Assembly: GCA_963580285.1 (NCBI GenBank)
Contig: OY757024.1
Span: forward strand, 118,981,345 to 119,045,344
Length of the DNA: 64,000 nucleotides
Reading direction: 5' to 3'
Origin: Lucinisca nassula
Lineage: Eukaryota; Mollusca; Bivalvia; Lucinida; Lucinidae
Shown here: in pieces, positions 9,628 through 20,175 of the stretch
Position numbering within the stretch: position 1 is the first letter of the stretch
Layout: each line of letters starts with the position of its first letter
Translations under genes and position numbers: made by a program
Notes under the pieces: model-generated
What the model was told of the DNA's origin: nothing
The model's database searches: none
The model's input: only the letters and a program-made list of their open reading frames with translations

Positions 9628-11745
9628 GTAGAAGTAAAACAAAGATCAGGAATTGATACAATTAACTTACTCCATCCATAAAAGACACCAAAGGGAAAGA
9701 AATACAAACATTAAGCGACCAGACCATAATGGAAACCTAAACAAAGGAAGGCCATATGGACAGTTACTTTCCCACAAAATGGCCATATGGCCATCCAAAA
9801 TTAAAAGACACAAGTGATACACACAGTAAGTAACAAACAACAACATAAATAAATCGCCACAGAAGAGCCGCCTTGGAACGGTCAGTGGAAGATTTCCACT
9901 GGGGGGCTTAAATCGATTTTACGTGGCCACAATCATCGCCCTTACTTCCGTCGCGATTTAAACAAAAAATATTTTGTTCAGTCCGCATGAAGGCCTCCTA
10001 ACTCATCAGTGCAACATCTCCGTGAACACAGAAATCAAAGAACCACAGAGGTGAGACAACGGTGAGGACTCGACAGCAAGAAACCATTGAAATGCTGGAG
10101 CAAAAGAAAACCAACAGTTAGACTCCGATGAGCCCGACCAGAGACAGAGCATCAGGCACCAACCAACATTATCTCTTTAATTTTCAATAAGCCTTTACGT
10201 TGGAGCCGTCATAGAATCTGAGGCCTGACCCACCGGCGTGCAATTAAAGAGGGAAGCAAAGTTGCCAACCGTGATTGGGTTTTTTATATCGAAGAATGAT
10301 TTTACGAAATTGGGTGCTGAAGTCATTGCGGTTATATATTTTTCTGAATTTATATACTAAGTCACCATAAAATTCGGGTTCCGATAGACCTTGTTGCAGA
10401 AGAGATTTAAGTCCAATATTGAATTTTGAAATTAAATCAGAATGGCGTCTATAAAATTTTGAAAAGGCTTTGCGTAGTTTATGGTACCGATAACCCTGAT
10501 TAAGGAGTTTAGCCGTTAATAATTTATTACGAGTGTTGAAGTCAGATACATGACTACACACTCTAGCAAATCGAATTAATTGCGAAATATAAACGCCATA
10601 GGATGGCGCACGAGGAACATCACCATCCAAAAAAGGAAAATTTACAATCTCAAAATCAAAGTCATCGCGTTTATCATAAATTTTGCATGAAACAAATCCA
10701 TCTACAATAGATAGATGTAAATCCAAAAACGGGGCCTCGGTATCAGAAGAATTTGCTTTATTTAACTGAAGTTCTAGGGGGTAAATCTGACTGATCAAAC
10801 CATCGAAATAGGTATTATCAATATTTAATAAATCATCTAAATATCTAGAAGTAGAGCTAAAAGCTTCAATAATTTCAGATTGGTTATCAATGGAAAGCGA
10901 CAAAATGAAGTCTCTTTCATAACAATACAAGAACAGATCAGCCACAAGAGGTGCGCAATTAGTACCCATCGGAATACCCACAATTTGTCTAAATAACTTA
11001 GTACCGAATCTAATATAAATATTGTTAAGTAGAAAGGTGAGGGCATCACACACTTTCTGACATGACCAAAGTGTATAATTCTTATGCTCTTTAGAAGTGA
11101 AATATGCATTTCTGACATTACATGCAAGATAGAGAGAATCTTCTCTGTGAAAAGCCCATTCAATTAAATCATTAAGCTTTTCTTTTATAAGATTATGAGG
11201 AAGTGTAGTGTAAAGAGTGGAAAAATCGTAGGTAGACAGACTAGAAGCACGAAACTGTCTAGATTTCAATTTATTTAAAACCTCATTCGAATTTTTTATA
11301 GACCAAAACATATTTCTTCCTGATCTTTCAAAGACTTTATCACAATATTTAATTACATGCGTTTTAATAGCAGTAAGACAGGAAGTTAATAATTTAGAAA
11401 GTTCAGTGGTAGTGCAAGAACTAGAATTTGCAATAAACCGTGCTTTGTAAGGTTTTTTATGAAGTTTTGGTAACCAGTATAGCGTAGGAAGCTTGTCTTG
11501 GCCTTCGTTAACACACACAGCAAACTTGGTGGCTGAAAGACAAACATGTTTATCGACTATAGCTCTCTCTTCAGCCAAAGGCTGAAGTTCATAGGCCTTA
11601 GTACCACCAAGCTCCTGCTTAAGCGTGTTAACATAGTGGAGCCGTCACACAACGACGACGTTGTTAGCGGCCTTGTCTGCAGGGGCCAAAACAAACTTCT
11701 TATGAAATTCTTGAATACCTATTTTAAGATGAAAACCTAGAAGAT
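9628..11745 (-). mobile_element. PLE-A, longest copy
   Basis: Tail A terminus at 9628, about 0.6 kb of 3' region, then the RT frame, then about 170 bp upstream of it encoding FVLAPADKAANNVVVV. The element stops at about 11745, so the N-terminal domain is lacking. A deletion near 10280 removes the last codons of the usual C-terminus compared with 54830-55020. An in-frame TGA lies at 11645-11647. Confidence 0.9.
10244..11578 (-). CDS. Penelope-like reverse transcriptase (444-residue open frame)
   Basis: RNA-templated DNA polymerase of the element. Visible in order: WLPKLHKKPYKARFIANSSS (residues 35-54), motif A region STYDFSTLYTTLPH (115-128), motif B GIPMGTNCAPLVADLFL (201-217), catalytic RYLDD (245-249), and FLDLHLS (284-290) at the thumb boundary. 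PKLHK, the MGTNCAPL motif and FLDL point to the Penelope group rather than LINE or LTR RTs. No C-terminal GIY-YIG nuclease is present. The first Met lies 67 codons downstream of an in-frame TGA, and coding similarity continues across that stop, so the listed start is probably not the original one. The end is altered by a deletion (terminal residues PNHGWQLCFPL are not in other copies). Otherwise this is the best-preserved RT frame of the family here. Confidence 0.85.
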   Translation of the reverse strand: MAEERAIVDKHVCLSATKFAVCVNEGQDKLPTLYWLPKLHKKPYKARFIANSSSCTTTELSKLLTSCLTAIKTHVIKYCDKVFERSGRNMFWSIKNSNEVLNKLKSRQFRASSLSTYDFSTLYTTLPHNLIKEKLNDLIEWAFHREDSLYLACNVRNAYFTSKEHKNYTLWSCQKVCDALTFLLNNIYIRFGTKLFRQIVGIPMGTNCAPLVADLFLYCYERDFILSLSIDNQSEIIEAFSSTSRYLDDLLNIDNTYFDGLISQIYPLELQLNKANSSDTEAPFLDLHLSIVDGFVSCKIYDKRDDFDFEIVNFPFLDGDVPRAPSYGVYISQLIRFARVCSHVSDFNTRNKLLTAKLLNQGYRYHKLRKAFSKFYRRHSDLISKFNIGLKSLLQQGLSEPEFYGDLVYKFRKIYNRNDFSTQFRKIILRYKKPNHGWQLCFPL

Positions 11746-11879
11746 AACACCAGTGCTGGTTTTTATTTTACAACTCAGGCATCGGCAGGTAAATTATGGC
11801 CAGCAATGTGTCTCATGGGAGGTGTGCAGACAGTTCAGACAGTAATTTATGTGTCCGTCTGATATTCACCCTGGAAGAA

Positions 11880-12193
11880 TGGGGTCCTATTTTTCCTATT
11901 TCTGCTGTTTGGTTTGAGATTAAACACCCCTGCAAACATTATTTAGGTCATTTTACAGGCGCTTCTTCCTAATTCCGGCGCGTATCATGGTAGTTTTACT
12001 GCAAACATAGGTTGTGGGTGCTCGTTAGAACCGCTACGTTGAGGCGGTCAATGAGGTTGTTCTAACGGGTACCCACAACCTATGTCTTTGAGCAGAAATA
12101 AGAAAAAATAATTTATACCCCGTAAACCCCAGTTTTCTCTATATATAGTGGGGATTAGGTGGATGTTCATTACACGGACTTATTCACGTGATG
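11880..12193. mobile_element. hpMITE, diverged and interrupted
   Basis: Left arm TATTTCTGCT near 11900 is cut by about 90 bp of another repeat (11916-12000). The hairpin GTGGGTGCTCGTTAGAACCG lies at 12013-12078, followed by GAGCAGAAATAAGAAAA and an end CGTGATGTGATG at about 12193. Confidence 0.7.
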
Positions 12194-12450
12194 TGATGCT
12201 TCCACGCAGACCTGAAACCAGCCCGCGCACGAGTACTGGTAAACTGCTTAGAGGATCTAAGACTGCCTTGGCAACGCGGTGCTAGTCAGCCCGCCCATGC
12301 TTATAAACCCTTTTGGTTTTATTGGGCGGCAGGGCTTGAGATGCCATTTCATCTTAATGTCGGATAAAAGTCCCACAAAATTGGAAGTAACGTCTCCAAA
12401 ATGACCTTTACAGTGTTGACAGGGACGACTTTAAATCAAACAAACAATCT
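12194..12450 (-). repeat. Dispersed GTTTAACGTCCC repeat
   Basis: A family with conserved blocks TTGGGCGGCAGGGCTTGAGA, TCCCACAAAATTGGAAG, and a T/A-rich end (AAATCAAACAAAC). Other copies: 8390-8530, 21730-21778, 27465-27810, 31365-31458 and 44500-44625. Non-coding, probably a SINE or MITE of unknown class. Confidence 0.65.
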
Positions 12451-12768
12451 TAACATCGAATCGATGTTAGTTCGACGTTGATCAAAGATTGGTTGTAAAG
12501 TGATGAAAAATGTGGATACTATATCAAATTGTCATTTTAATCTATCAGTCGAAACAGTACAGACTATTCCATTATTTAATCTTTTAAACCTACAATTTTC
12601 ATAGTCTACACTTGGTTTTGGGAAAGGAATGAAGGTCACAGCCTGCATATGTGGCATATTATTGTCACTTCAACATTTTCTCCAGACCTATCTTTTGTAA
12701 CCATTGATAAATAAAAATCAAAAATGAGTTCCTTTAAGAGCAATGAAAACATTCATAAGAAAGGAGAT

Positions 12769-12814
12769 GGGTCATACTACGTAGTTTCGGCTAATAAAGC
12801 CTCATCAGTGACCC
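12769..12814 (-). ncRNA. Hammerhead ribozyme, HHR-1 family
   Basis: On the minus strand: stem I GGGTCA pairs perfectly with TGACCC; core CTGATGA; stem II GGCT-AGCC closed by a short loop; GAAA; stem III is the palindrome CTACGTAG; cleavage expected between 12775 and 12774 (after TA). All conserved core bases are intact. Confidence 0.88.
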
Positions 12815-13151
12815 TGTAATGATCCGGCAAAGAAAGCCAGAGGAAACATACTGCAGTTTTGCGAATTTCGAATAGGCAGTCGATTCAAAGACTGATATAA
12901 ATCAAAATGTGGTCCAAATAATTACAAATCTGTCTAGAATATGAGTCTAAACCAAAAATTTAATTCCGATTTCTCAGAATATTCACGCTGATCTCAAAGG
13001 ACCAAAAGGAAAATATAAACTGCACTATGGTTGATGTACGGGGAGACGTTTTACGGCCGCCACACGGCACATTACCAGCTGCAGTATAGGCAAATAAAAA
13101 TCAAAAATGAGTTCCTTTAAGAGCAATGAAAACATTCATAAGAAAGGAGAT

Positions 13152-13197
13152 GGGTCATACTACGTAGTTTCGGCTAATAAAGCCTCATCAGTGACCC
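13152..13197 (-). ncRNA. Hammerhead ribozyme, HHR-1 family, second unit
   Basis: Identical to the ribozyme at 12769-12814, displaced by exactly 383 bp. Predicted cleavage between 13158 and 13157. Confidence 0.88.
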
Positions 13198-13724
13198 TGT
13201 AATGATCCGGCAAAGAAAGCCAGAGGAAACATACTGCAGTTTTGCGAATTTCGAATAGGCAGTCGATTCAAAGACTGATATAAATCAAAATGTGGTCCAA
13301 ATAATTACAAATCTGTCTAGAATATGAGTCTAAACCAAAAATTTAATTCCGATTTCTCAGAATATTCACGCTTTTATTCTCAGAATATCAAGCATTTTAC
13401 ACACCAAATCTGCACAATTTCATTGTCACTTCAGGAATGGATTCTGATATGCAATGAATGCATTTAACCTCAATGTAACCCCATGCCAGAATTGATTGAC
13501 AGGTCTTCAAGCCAATAGTTCGATCGTTGTTTGGCGATTGCTAACCACCGTAACCTTAGACAAGCTAACCTAACCATATAATGTCGACAACAAAAGAGTT
13601 AACTTCCTTGACGGGGTGTGACTAAGCTGCGCATACAAAGAAAGGGCTAGAGGTTACTTCCTGTTGTTTAATAGGTTCAGCTTCATTAGCAGGCCTACAC
13701 TGTAGCCTAGCTGACTCTGGAATT

Positions 13725-14037
13725 CATTACGCAAACATGCCTGTACAAATACATTGTGAATTTTACCATCTAAAAACGAAAATTTTAAATGAAAAATTGT
13801 GATATTTTCTTTATTTCTGCTCAAAATATAGATAGTGAGTACACGTTAGAGCCGCTGCAATGAGGCGGTTCTACACGTTAGAACCACCGCAATGAGGCGG
13901 TTTAAACGATTAACGACAATCTATAATTCAGAGCAGAAATAAGAAAAATAAGGTTTACCCCCTGTAAACCACAGTTTTTCTTTATAATGTGGGGTTCATG
14001 GGGGTCAGAATCATGTAGGCGTTTTTTGTGATGTAAT
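13725..14037. mobile_element. hpMITE, complete
   Basis: Terminal motifs CATTACGCAAACATGCC (left) and GTAGGCG with TGTGATGTAATG (right). The central hairpin GTTAGAGCCGC / GTTAGAACCACC is flanked by TTTATTTCTGCTC and GAGCAGAAATAAG, here with a partly duplicated core. The right half holds the paired blocks GTAAACCACAG and TGTGGGGTTCATG. Confidence 0.8.
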
Positions 14038-14077
14038 GTTGAATCAGAATGAACCAAGAATCTTTTGGTGTTCCTTG

Positions 14078-14352
14078 CATCACGAAAACACACCTATATA
14101 ATTGTGACCCCATTAAACCCCACTTTTATATAGTAAAACTGGCTAACAGGGGTAAACCTTATTTTTCTTATTTCTACTCAAAAATAGATTGTGGGAACTC
14201 GTTAGAACCGCCTCAATTAGGTGATTCTAACGAGTACCCACAATCTATATTTTTAGTAGAGATAAGAAAACTATCACAATTTTTCATCTTAAAATGATTC
14301 CTTTTTCGGCAAAATATTTACAATGTATTTGTACAGGCAGTTTTTCGTAATG
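14078..14352. mobile_element. hpMITE, complete, inverted relative to its neighbour
   Basis: Begins CATCACGAAAACACACC and ends TTTTTCGTAATG. Central arms GGAACTCGTTAGAACCGCC and complement. Lies 40 bp from the previous copy in opposite orientation. No ORF of its own. Confidence 0.85.
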
Positions 14353-14833
14353 TCTACATGTAGATTATTATCATATTGCTGTGAGATTCTTATCGGACAT
14401 GCATTGCATTTCGTATTCAAAATAATATACAAAATATGTACAATTCTGCAAAATCTTGGCATAAAAGCACAATATTCCCAGCCTAGGCTAGGACAATATG
14501 CATGTATAGTTACTTTCTGTGATCCATATAAACAATACGTATACGAATAGCTGCACAACGTGAAATTGACAGGCTTGTTTTTCTTTTCTATTCAGTCATG
14601 AATACACATGTCAACACGAACCGAATTCTTTGCCAAACCACCAGCGTATTTTTCCGTATTTTTCAAATGTATATAAACCAAACTCAGGAGACGACTTCTA
14701 GACAAGCATTTTTGCTTACTGTCAGAACCTGAACTCTATGATATTGTTTGTACTTTACATTTTGCATGTAAATGTTTGAAATAAATACTGTTTAAACCAA
14801 TATGCATGCGTTTTTTTTTGTTTTTTTTTTTTT
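14353..14833. other. No gene seen
   Basis: AT-rich spacer with a T-rich tract at 14812-14834. Open frames on either strand show no domain. Confidence 0.4.
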
Positions 14834-15045
14834 TGCGCAAGGTTTGCTGCACAAGCTGCGTACTTTTTCTGTATTTTTAAAAAATACGTCCTTCAATACA
14901 TACACATTTTGTTGCGTAAGATTTGTTGCACCCGCTGCTTATTTCTTCGGTATTTTTCAAAAATACGTCCTCCAATACGCACACGTTTTGCTGCGTAAAC
15001 TCTGTCACACCAGTTGCTTATTATTTCCGTATTTGCGCACAAGAC
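14834..15045 (+). repeat. 79-bp tandem repeat, about 2.7 units
   Basis: TGCGTAAGATTTGTTGCAC-type units begin at 14834, 14913 and 14992, each with TTTTTCAAAAATACGTCC in the second half. The third unit is partial. Confidence 0.85.
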
Positions 15046-15119
15046 GGACGTAAAATACGTACTGTATTGCCAGTGTATCAGTATGTATTGGTGTAAATTC
15101 GCATTGCGTATTTGTCCTT

Positions 15120-15300
15120 ATTTTGTTCAATTTTCACTGTGAATATTCCACCATGCCTAATAAATACTACCTTTCCGTCTTGGAAAACGACATTAGCGGG
15201 TCCCAACCATCTGTCTTTTCACTCGCGCTTGTAAAAACAGTGTCTCCATTCTCAAAAATTTGTTCTGCTGCTCGTACTTTAGTACGCAATGCTCTCCTTA
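15120..15300 (-). pseudogene. Integrase C-terminal fragment
   Basis: The minus frame reads RLRRALRTKVRAAEQIFENG then DTVF, followed by a broken region with WDPLMSFSKTE. An NGD-x-V-F block followed by Trp and a short beta-rich segment is typical of the DNA-binding C-terminus of retroelement integrases. Frame changes and stops are present. Confidence 0.5.
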
Positions 15301-15540
15301 ATCTTTCATCATTTTCATCTCTCCTAGTTTTACTGAAAACACTTCTTCAGCTAGTATCTTTTCTGCCCTGTCTATGGGGATGCAGTAATGCCCGGATGTG
15401 GTTAGATTCAAAGCAACATCTTTTCCAAAAATCATTACGGTGACACTTTCCAAATCCATCTTTAGCCCTGCTGTTTTCAAAGCTCGTCGTGATAATAGCA
15501 GAGGGATATCGGAGTCTACAACATCAGTTCTAATGAAAAG
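15298..15540 (-). pseudogene. Retrotransposon protease region, distal part
   Basis: Frame reads DVVDSDIPLLLSRRALKTAG and DLNLTTSGHY-like text (observed ALNLTTSGHYCIPI), matching the second lobe of a retropepsin-type domain: the ILLS-x-x-AL block and a hydrophobic strand. It is the continuation of the Gag-protease frame ending at 16039, separated from it by an inserted PLE. Confidence 0.65.
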
Positions 15541-16038
15541 TAAAAGTAAAACAAAGATCAGGAATCGATACAATTAACTTACTCCACCCACCAAAGACAC
15601 CAAAGGGAAAGAAATACAAACATTAAGCGACCAGACCATAATGGAAACCTAAACAAAGGAAGGCCATAAGGACCGTTACTTTCCCACAAAATGGCCATAT
15701 GGCCATCCAAAATTAAAAGACACAAGTGATACACACAGTAAGTAACAAACAACAACATAAATAAATCGCCACAGAAGAGCCGCCTTGGAACGGTCAGTGG
15801 AAAGATTTCCACTGGGGGGCTTTAATCGATTTTACGTGGCCACAATCCTCGCCCTTACTTCCGTCGCGATTTAGACAAATAATTTGTTCAGTCCGCATGA
15901 AGGCCTCCTAACTCATCAGTGCAACATCTCCGTGAACACAAAAAATCAGATACCACAGAGGTGAGACAACAGTTAGGACTCGACAGCAAATAACCACTGA
16001 AATGCTGGAGCAAAAGAAAACCAACAGTTAGACTCCGA
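15541..16038 (-). mobile_element. PLE tail A inserted in the LTR element
   Basis: Clean copy of tail A from the terminus (AGTAGAAGTAAAACAAAGAT region) up to the GTTAGACTCCGAT block. No RT sequence. It creates a chimeric open frame with the Gag-protease gene, which is an artefact. Confidence 0.85.
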
Positions 16039-17179
16039 TCTTTCCCAGCAATCACTGTTGGAAGCTTGAACTCTCCCTTTGATCTCAGCCTTTCTCCACC
16101 TCCAAACTTAAATGTTCGCTTTCCAACAGCCTGTTTAATTCTCTCTTTATCAATCTGATTCAAAGAACTGATATAATTCTGAAGCCAGTTCTCTCCACAT
16201 ACTGTGCTATTACAGGCACTGTCTAACACAGCACAAATCTTAGCATCAATGCCCAGTTGTGCAATGTCCCCTTGATTATATCCCGTGAAAAGCACGACAT
16301 TTTCATCCTCTGCAATTTTCACCTTTGCCAGTCTCTTTTGAATGCTGCCTTTAGATGTATTTTCCAAGCTATGTTGACATTCAGCAATAAAATGTCTATA
16401 AGAGCCACAACATCGACATGTAAGTGTCGTACCGGCTAGGCCTAATGGATTCATTTTCCTAAGCTGTCCATGGTTTGCTTGTCTGCCACGACCGAAACCT
16501 CCTCGTCCTGGTTTAACCGCCTTTCCTCCACAATTCTGCTTGATGTATCCTGCTGCCAACAACGCTTCTTCATTGTCAGCTAAAAATGATGGTTCCAGTT
16601 TTATTCCAGAGCCTGAACCAGGACTTGAACTTCCTTCTGCAAAATCAGCCTTGAACTTTTTAAGTGATTTCTTAGCTTCCTCATATAATGTTACCTTATT
16701 AGAATAATCCATACCAGTCAAAACCAACAACTTTTCTTCTTTACTAAGGTTTGCCTTTCTCAAAAGTTTAAACGCCAAAATTTCTGATGGTAAAGACATT
16801 TTCAGTTTTTTTCAATCTTCCTGTTTCTTGTGTCAAAAGAAGCTATGTACTCAGTTATAGACATACTGTTTATTCTTTGAAAATCTTCAAATTCTTCAAA
16901 TTTCTCAAGACTGTCTGCTAGGTCATCTTTTTTCAGATGTTCATCCAAAAATGTAATCAATGTATCTAATCCATCTTCCGTCTTCAAGTCTTCAATACTG
17001 ATTTACTCAAAAACCTTCTCTCTGATCTGTGTCTTGTCATTCTCTGGAAGCGATAAGGCTATAGCCACTCCTTGCTTTTCCTTTCTAAGCTCTGTCACCT
17101 CTCTCCAAGCAAGTAACTCCTGCCTGTACAGCTCATAAGGTTTTGACCTTAAACTAGGTGGATCTATCCTGGTTGCCAT
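16039..17179 (-). pseudogene. Gag and aspartic protease of the LTR element
   Basis: Starts at ATG 17179 (MATRIDPPSL), 98 bp after the primer site. The frame carries a stop at about 17006 and a frameshift near 16800, so it is broken. The 303-residue open part shows an alpha-helical capsid-like region (LPSEILAFKLLRKANLSKEE), a Gly-rich basic linker, a perfect CCHC zinc knuckle (C128, C131, H136, C141) for RNA packaging, and a protease active site LDSACNSTVCG (Asp193). Ser-Ala after Asp is a known variant of the D-S/T-G motif. The frame is fused by accident to a PLE tail at its C-terminus. Confidence 0.75.
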
Positions 17180-17276
17180 TTTCAGGAATTAATGTCACTT
17201 CTCGGTCTTGACCAGCTCTCCTCGGATTGCTGTCCACTTCTGTGTATGTAAATTACTGCCCTCAGACAGTAAATCG

Positions 17277-17287
17277 CTCTGCTACCA
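17277..17287 (-). promoter_or_regulatory. Primer-binding site for initiator tRNA-Met
   Basis: TGGTAGCAGAG on the minus strand, two bases after the end of the LTR, complementary to the 3' end of eukaryotic initiator tRNA-Met. It is the start point for minus-strand DNA synthesis. Confidence 0.75.
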
Positions 17288-17289
17288 CT

Positions 17290-17454
17290 TGTTTACGCAA
17301 TAAATTAGTCCATATTTACTCTAGTAGGTTTATTGGTTACCCTGGTAGAAGTTTAACTGATGTAACTTCATAACGTCGTTACCATGGTATTGATGACGTC
17401 ATAGTTAAGATAGTGTAGAGTAGCTTCACCTGGATAATGTGCTTACAATTAACA
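17290..17454 (-). repeat. 5' LTR of the copia-like element
   Basis: A 165-bp segment on the minus strand beginning TGTTAATTG and ending GTAAACA, so it has the canonical TG...CA ends and is followed after AG by the primer site. It would carry promoter and polyadenylation signals; ACCAATAAACC near its middle is a possible AATAAA signal. No second LTR lies in the window, so identity is inferred from ends and context. Confidence 0.7.
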
Positions 17455-18150
17455 GGCATCACACACTTTCTGACATGACCAAAGTGTATACTTCTTATGC
17501 TCTTAAGAAGAGAAAAATGCATTTCTGACATTACATGCAAGATAGAGAGAATCTTCTCTGTGAAAAGCCCATTCAATTAAATCAAAAAGCATTTCTTTTA
17601 TAAGATTGTGAGGAAGTGTAGTGTAAAGAGTGGAAAATCGTAAGTAGACAGATTTGAAGCACGAAAATGTCTGGATTACAATTTAGTTAAAACCTCATTT
17701 GATGTTTTATAGACCAAAACAGATTTCTTCCTGATCTTTCAAAGACTTTATCACAATATTTAATCACATGCGTTTTAATAGCAATAAGACAGGAAGTAAA
17801 TAATTTAGAAAGTTCAGTGATAGTGCAAGAGCTAGAATTTGCAAAAACCGTGCTTTGAAAGGTCTTTTATGAAGTTTTGGTAACCAGTATATCGTATGAA
17901 GCTTGCCCTGGCCTTCGGTAACACACACAGAAAACTTGGTGGCTGAATGACAAATATATTTATCTACCATAACTCTCTCTTCAGCTAAAGGCTGAAGTTC
18001 ATAGGCCTTAGTACCACCAAGCTCTTGCTTAAGCGTGTTAACATAGTGGAGCCGTCACACAACGACGACGTTGTTAGCGGCCTTGTCTGCAGGGGCCAAA
18101 ACAAACTTCTAATGAATTTCTTGAATACCTAGTTTAAGATTATGTAAAGA
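17455..18150 (-). pseudogene. PLE-A RT, N-terminal half, degenerate
   Basis: Minus-strand RT sequence from the CQKVCDA region up through PKLHKRPFKARFLQ and upstream FVLAPADKAANNVVVV, with several frameshifts. An in-frame TGA lies at 18055-18057, the same codon as in the copies at 11645 and 38039. The left edge is cut by the LTR at 17454. 18151-18359 beyond it holds no recognised feature. Confidence 0.8.
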
Positions 18151-18359
18151 CGTCTTAGGCTTAGGAGATAATAAGATAATATTTTGCGAATAGAAAGAAA
18201 TGCGTTTATTCACTAGTTTTAAAATGCTTAGTCAAGATTGAGGAAAAGAAACAACGCAAGTATGCCTTAGAGGCCTGTATATAATTAATCATATATTTTA
18301 TTTTAGATACAATTTGTAATAGGTAACAACACTTGAGTATTCTTTGTGCTTCAATGATC

Positions 18360-18594
18360 CGGACCATACAGTTAAAACACAGAAGCAGAGACAATGAGCG
18401 GACATCGATACAATTAACCCACTCCACCCATCAGAAACACCTAATAGAAAGAAACACAAACATTACCCTAATTGATACAGCAATAGAGAAAAGCCAAAAG
18501 AACAGTTACTTTCCCACAAATTGGTCGAATTGCTATCCAAAATAAAAATATATAATCCAACGATGAACTATATCAAAAATAAACTGCGACAGGA
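18360..18594 (-). mobile_element. PLE tail B fragment
   Basis: Diverged 3' terminal piece: the GACATCGATACAATTAACCC block, then TTACTTTCCCACAAATTGG. It abuts the next tail A copy head-to-tail. Confidence 0.7.
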
Positions 18595-18596
18595 AA

Positions 18597-20175
18597 GGAG
18601 AAGTAAAACAAAGATCAGGAATTGATACAATTAACTTACTCCACCCATAAAAGACACCAAAGGGAAAGAAATACAAACAGTAAGCGACAAGACCATAATG
18701 GAAACCTAAACAAAGGAAGGCCATAAGGACAGTTACTTTCCCACAAAATGGCTATATGGCCATCCGAAATAAAAAACAAAACTGATACATACAGTAAGTA
18801 ACAAACAACAACATAAATAAATCGCCACAGAAGAGCCGCCTTGGAACGGTCAGTGAAAAATTTCCACTGGAGGGCTTAAATCGATTTTACGTGGCCACAA
18901 TCCTCGCCCTTACTTCCGTCGCGATTTAGACAAATAATTTGTTCAGTCCGCATGAAGGCCTCCTAACTCATCAGTGCAACATCTCCGTGAACACAAAAAT
19001 CAAAGAACCACAGAGGTGAGACAACGGTGAGGATTCGACAGCAAGAAACCACTGAAATGCTGGAGCAAAAGAAAACCAACAGTTAGACTCCGATGGGCCC
19101 GACCAGAGACAGAGCATCCGGCACCAACCAACATTACCTTGAATTTGATCTCTCTAATTCTCAATAAGCCTTTACGTTGGAGCCGTAATAGAATCTGAGG
19201 CCTGACCCACCGGCGTGCAATTAAAGAGGGAAGCAAAGTTGCCAACCGTGATTGGGTTAACTACCATGCATGCAGTCTGTCGTATAATATCCATTTTGTA
19301 CCCAATCTTTTTATATCGAAGAATAATTTTACGAAATTGGGTGCTGAAGTCATTGCGGTTATATATTTTTCTGAATTTATATACTAAGTCACCATAAAAT
19401 TCGGGTTCCGATAGACCTTGTTGCAGAAGAAGTTTAAGTCCAATATTGAATTTTGAAATTAAATCAGAATGGCGTCTATAAAATTTTGAAAAGGCTTTGC
19501 GTAGTTAATGGTACCGATAACCCTGATTAAGGAGTTTAGCCGTTAATAATTTATTACGAGTGTTGAAGTCAGTTACATGACTACACACTCTAGCAAATCG
19601 AATAAATTGCGAAATATAAACACCATAGGATGGCGCACGAGGAACATCACCGTCCAAAAATCCAAAAAGGAAAATTTACAATCTCAAAATCAAAGTCATC
19701 GCGTTTATCATAAATTTTGCACGAAACAAATCCATCTGCAATAGATAGATGTAAATCCAAAAATGGGGCCTCGGTATCAGAAGAATTTGCTTTATTTAAC
19801 TGAAGTTCTCGGGGGTAATTCTTATGCTCTTGAGAAGTGAAAAATGCATTTCTGACATTACATGCAAGATAGAGAGAATCTTCTCTGTGAAAAGCCCATT
19901 CAATTAAATCATTAAGCTTTACTTTTATAAGATTATGAGGAAGTGTAGTGTAAAGAGTGGAAAAATCGTAAGTAGACAGACTAGAAGCACGAAAATGTCT
20001 GGATTTCAATTTATTTAAAACCTCATTCGAATTTTTGATAGGCCAAAACAGATTTCTTCCTGATCTTTCAAAGACTTTATCACAATATTTAATTACATGC
20101 GTTTTAATAGCAGTAAGACAGGAAGTTAATAATTTAGAAAGTTCAGTGGTAGTGCAAGAGCTAGAATTTGCTAGA
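18597..20175 (-). mobile_element. PLE-A copy with internally deleted RT
   Basis: Complete tail A, then RT. At 19816 the codons around EHKNY are joined directly to LQLNKANSS, deleting the segment with GIPMGTNCAP and RYLDD. The remaining text on both sides stays in one frame (open at 19647-20246), although the catalytic residues are gone. The copy ends at 20175 inside the IANSSSCTTTEL codons. Confidence 0.85.

Larger units (their letters stand above)
12709..13372 (-). repeat. HHR-1 tandem repeat, 383-bp period (retrozyme-like)
   Basis: A unit starting AAATAAAAATCAAAAATGAG at 12709 repeats at 13092 and the second copy is followed to 13372, giving about 1.7 units with near-identity. Each unit carries a minus-strand hammerhead. 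Sense-strand cleavage at both sites would release a 383-nt RNA. The sense 3' end (GATTTTTATTT) is shared with the single insertions at 21849 and 27620. The segment between the ribozymes includes ACGGCCGCCACACG, homologous to the HHR-2 family. Confidence 0.85.
15120..17454 (-). mobile_element. LTR retrotransposon relic, copia-like
   Basis: Minus-strand order: 5' LTR (17454-17290), primer-binding site, Gag with zinc knuckle, aspartic protease, then after an internal deletion an integrase C-terminal piece. A PLE tail A copy (15541-16038) has inserted between two parts of the protease region. The RT, RNase H and 3' LTR are missing. Gag-PR-IN order and an initiator-Met primer site favour Ty1/copia, but without the RT this is not proven. 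Its 5' LTR sits inside PLE-A sequence at 17455. Confidence 0.75.

Noticed and set aside
11645..11647. TGA as a selenocysteine codon
   Set aside because: No SECIS-like hairpin could be identified and PLE RTs are not known selenoproteins; only the shared stop is reported.
15888..16799. A single 303-residue host zinc-knuckle protein
   Set aside because: The last 40 residues are PLE tail sequence; the rest is retrotransposon Gag-protease.
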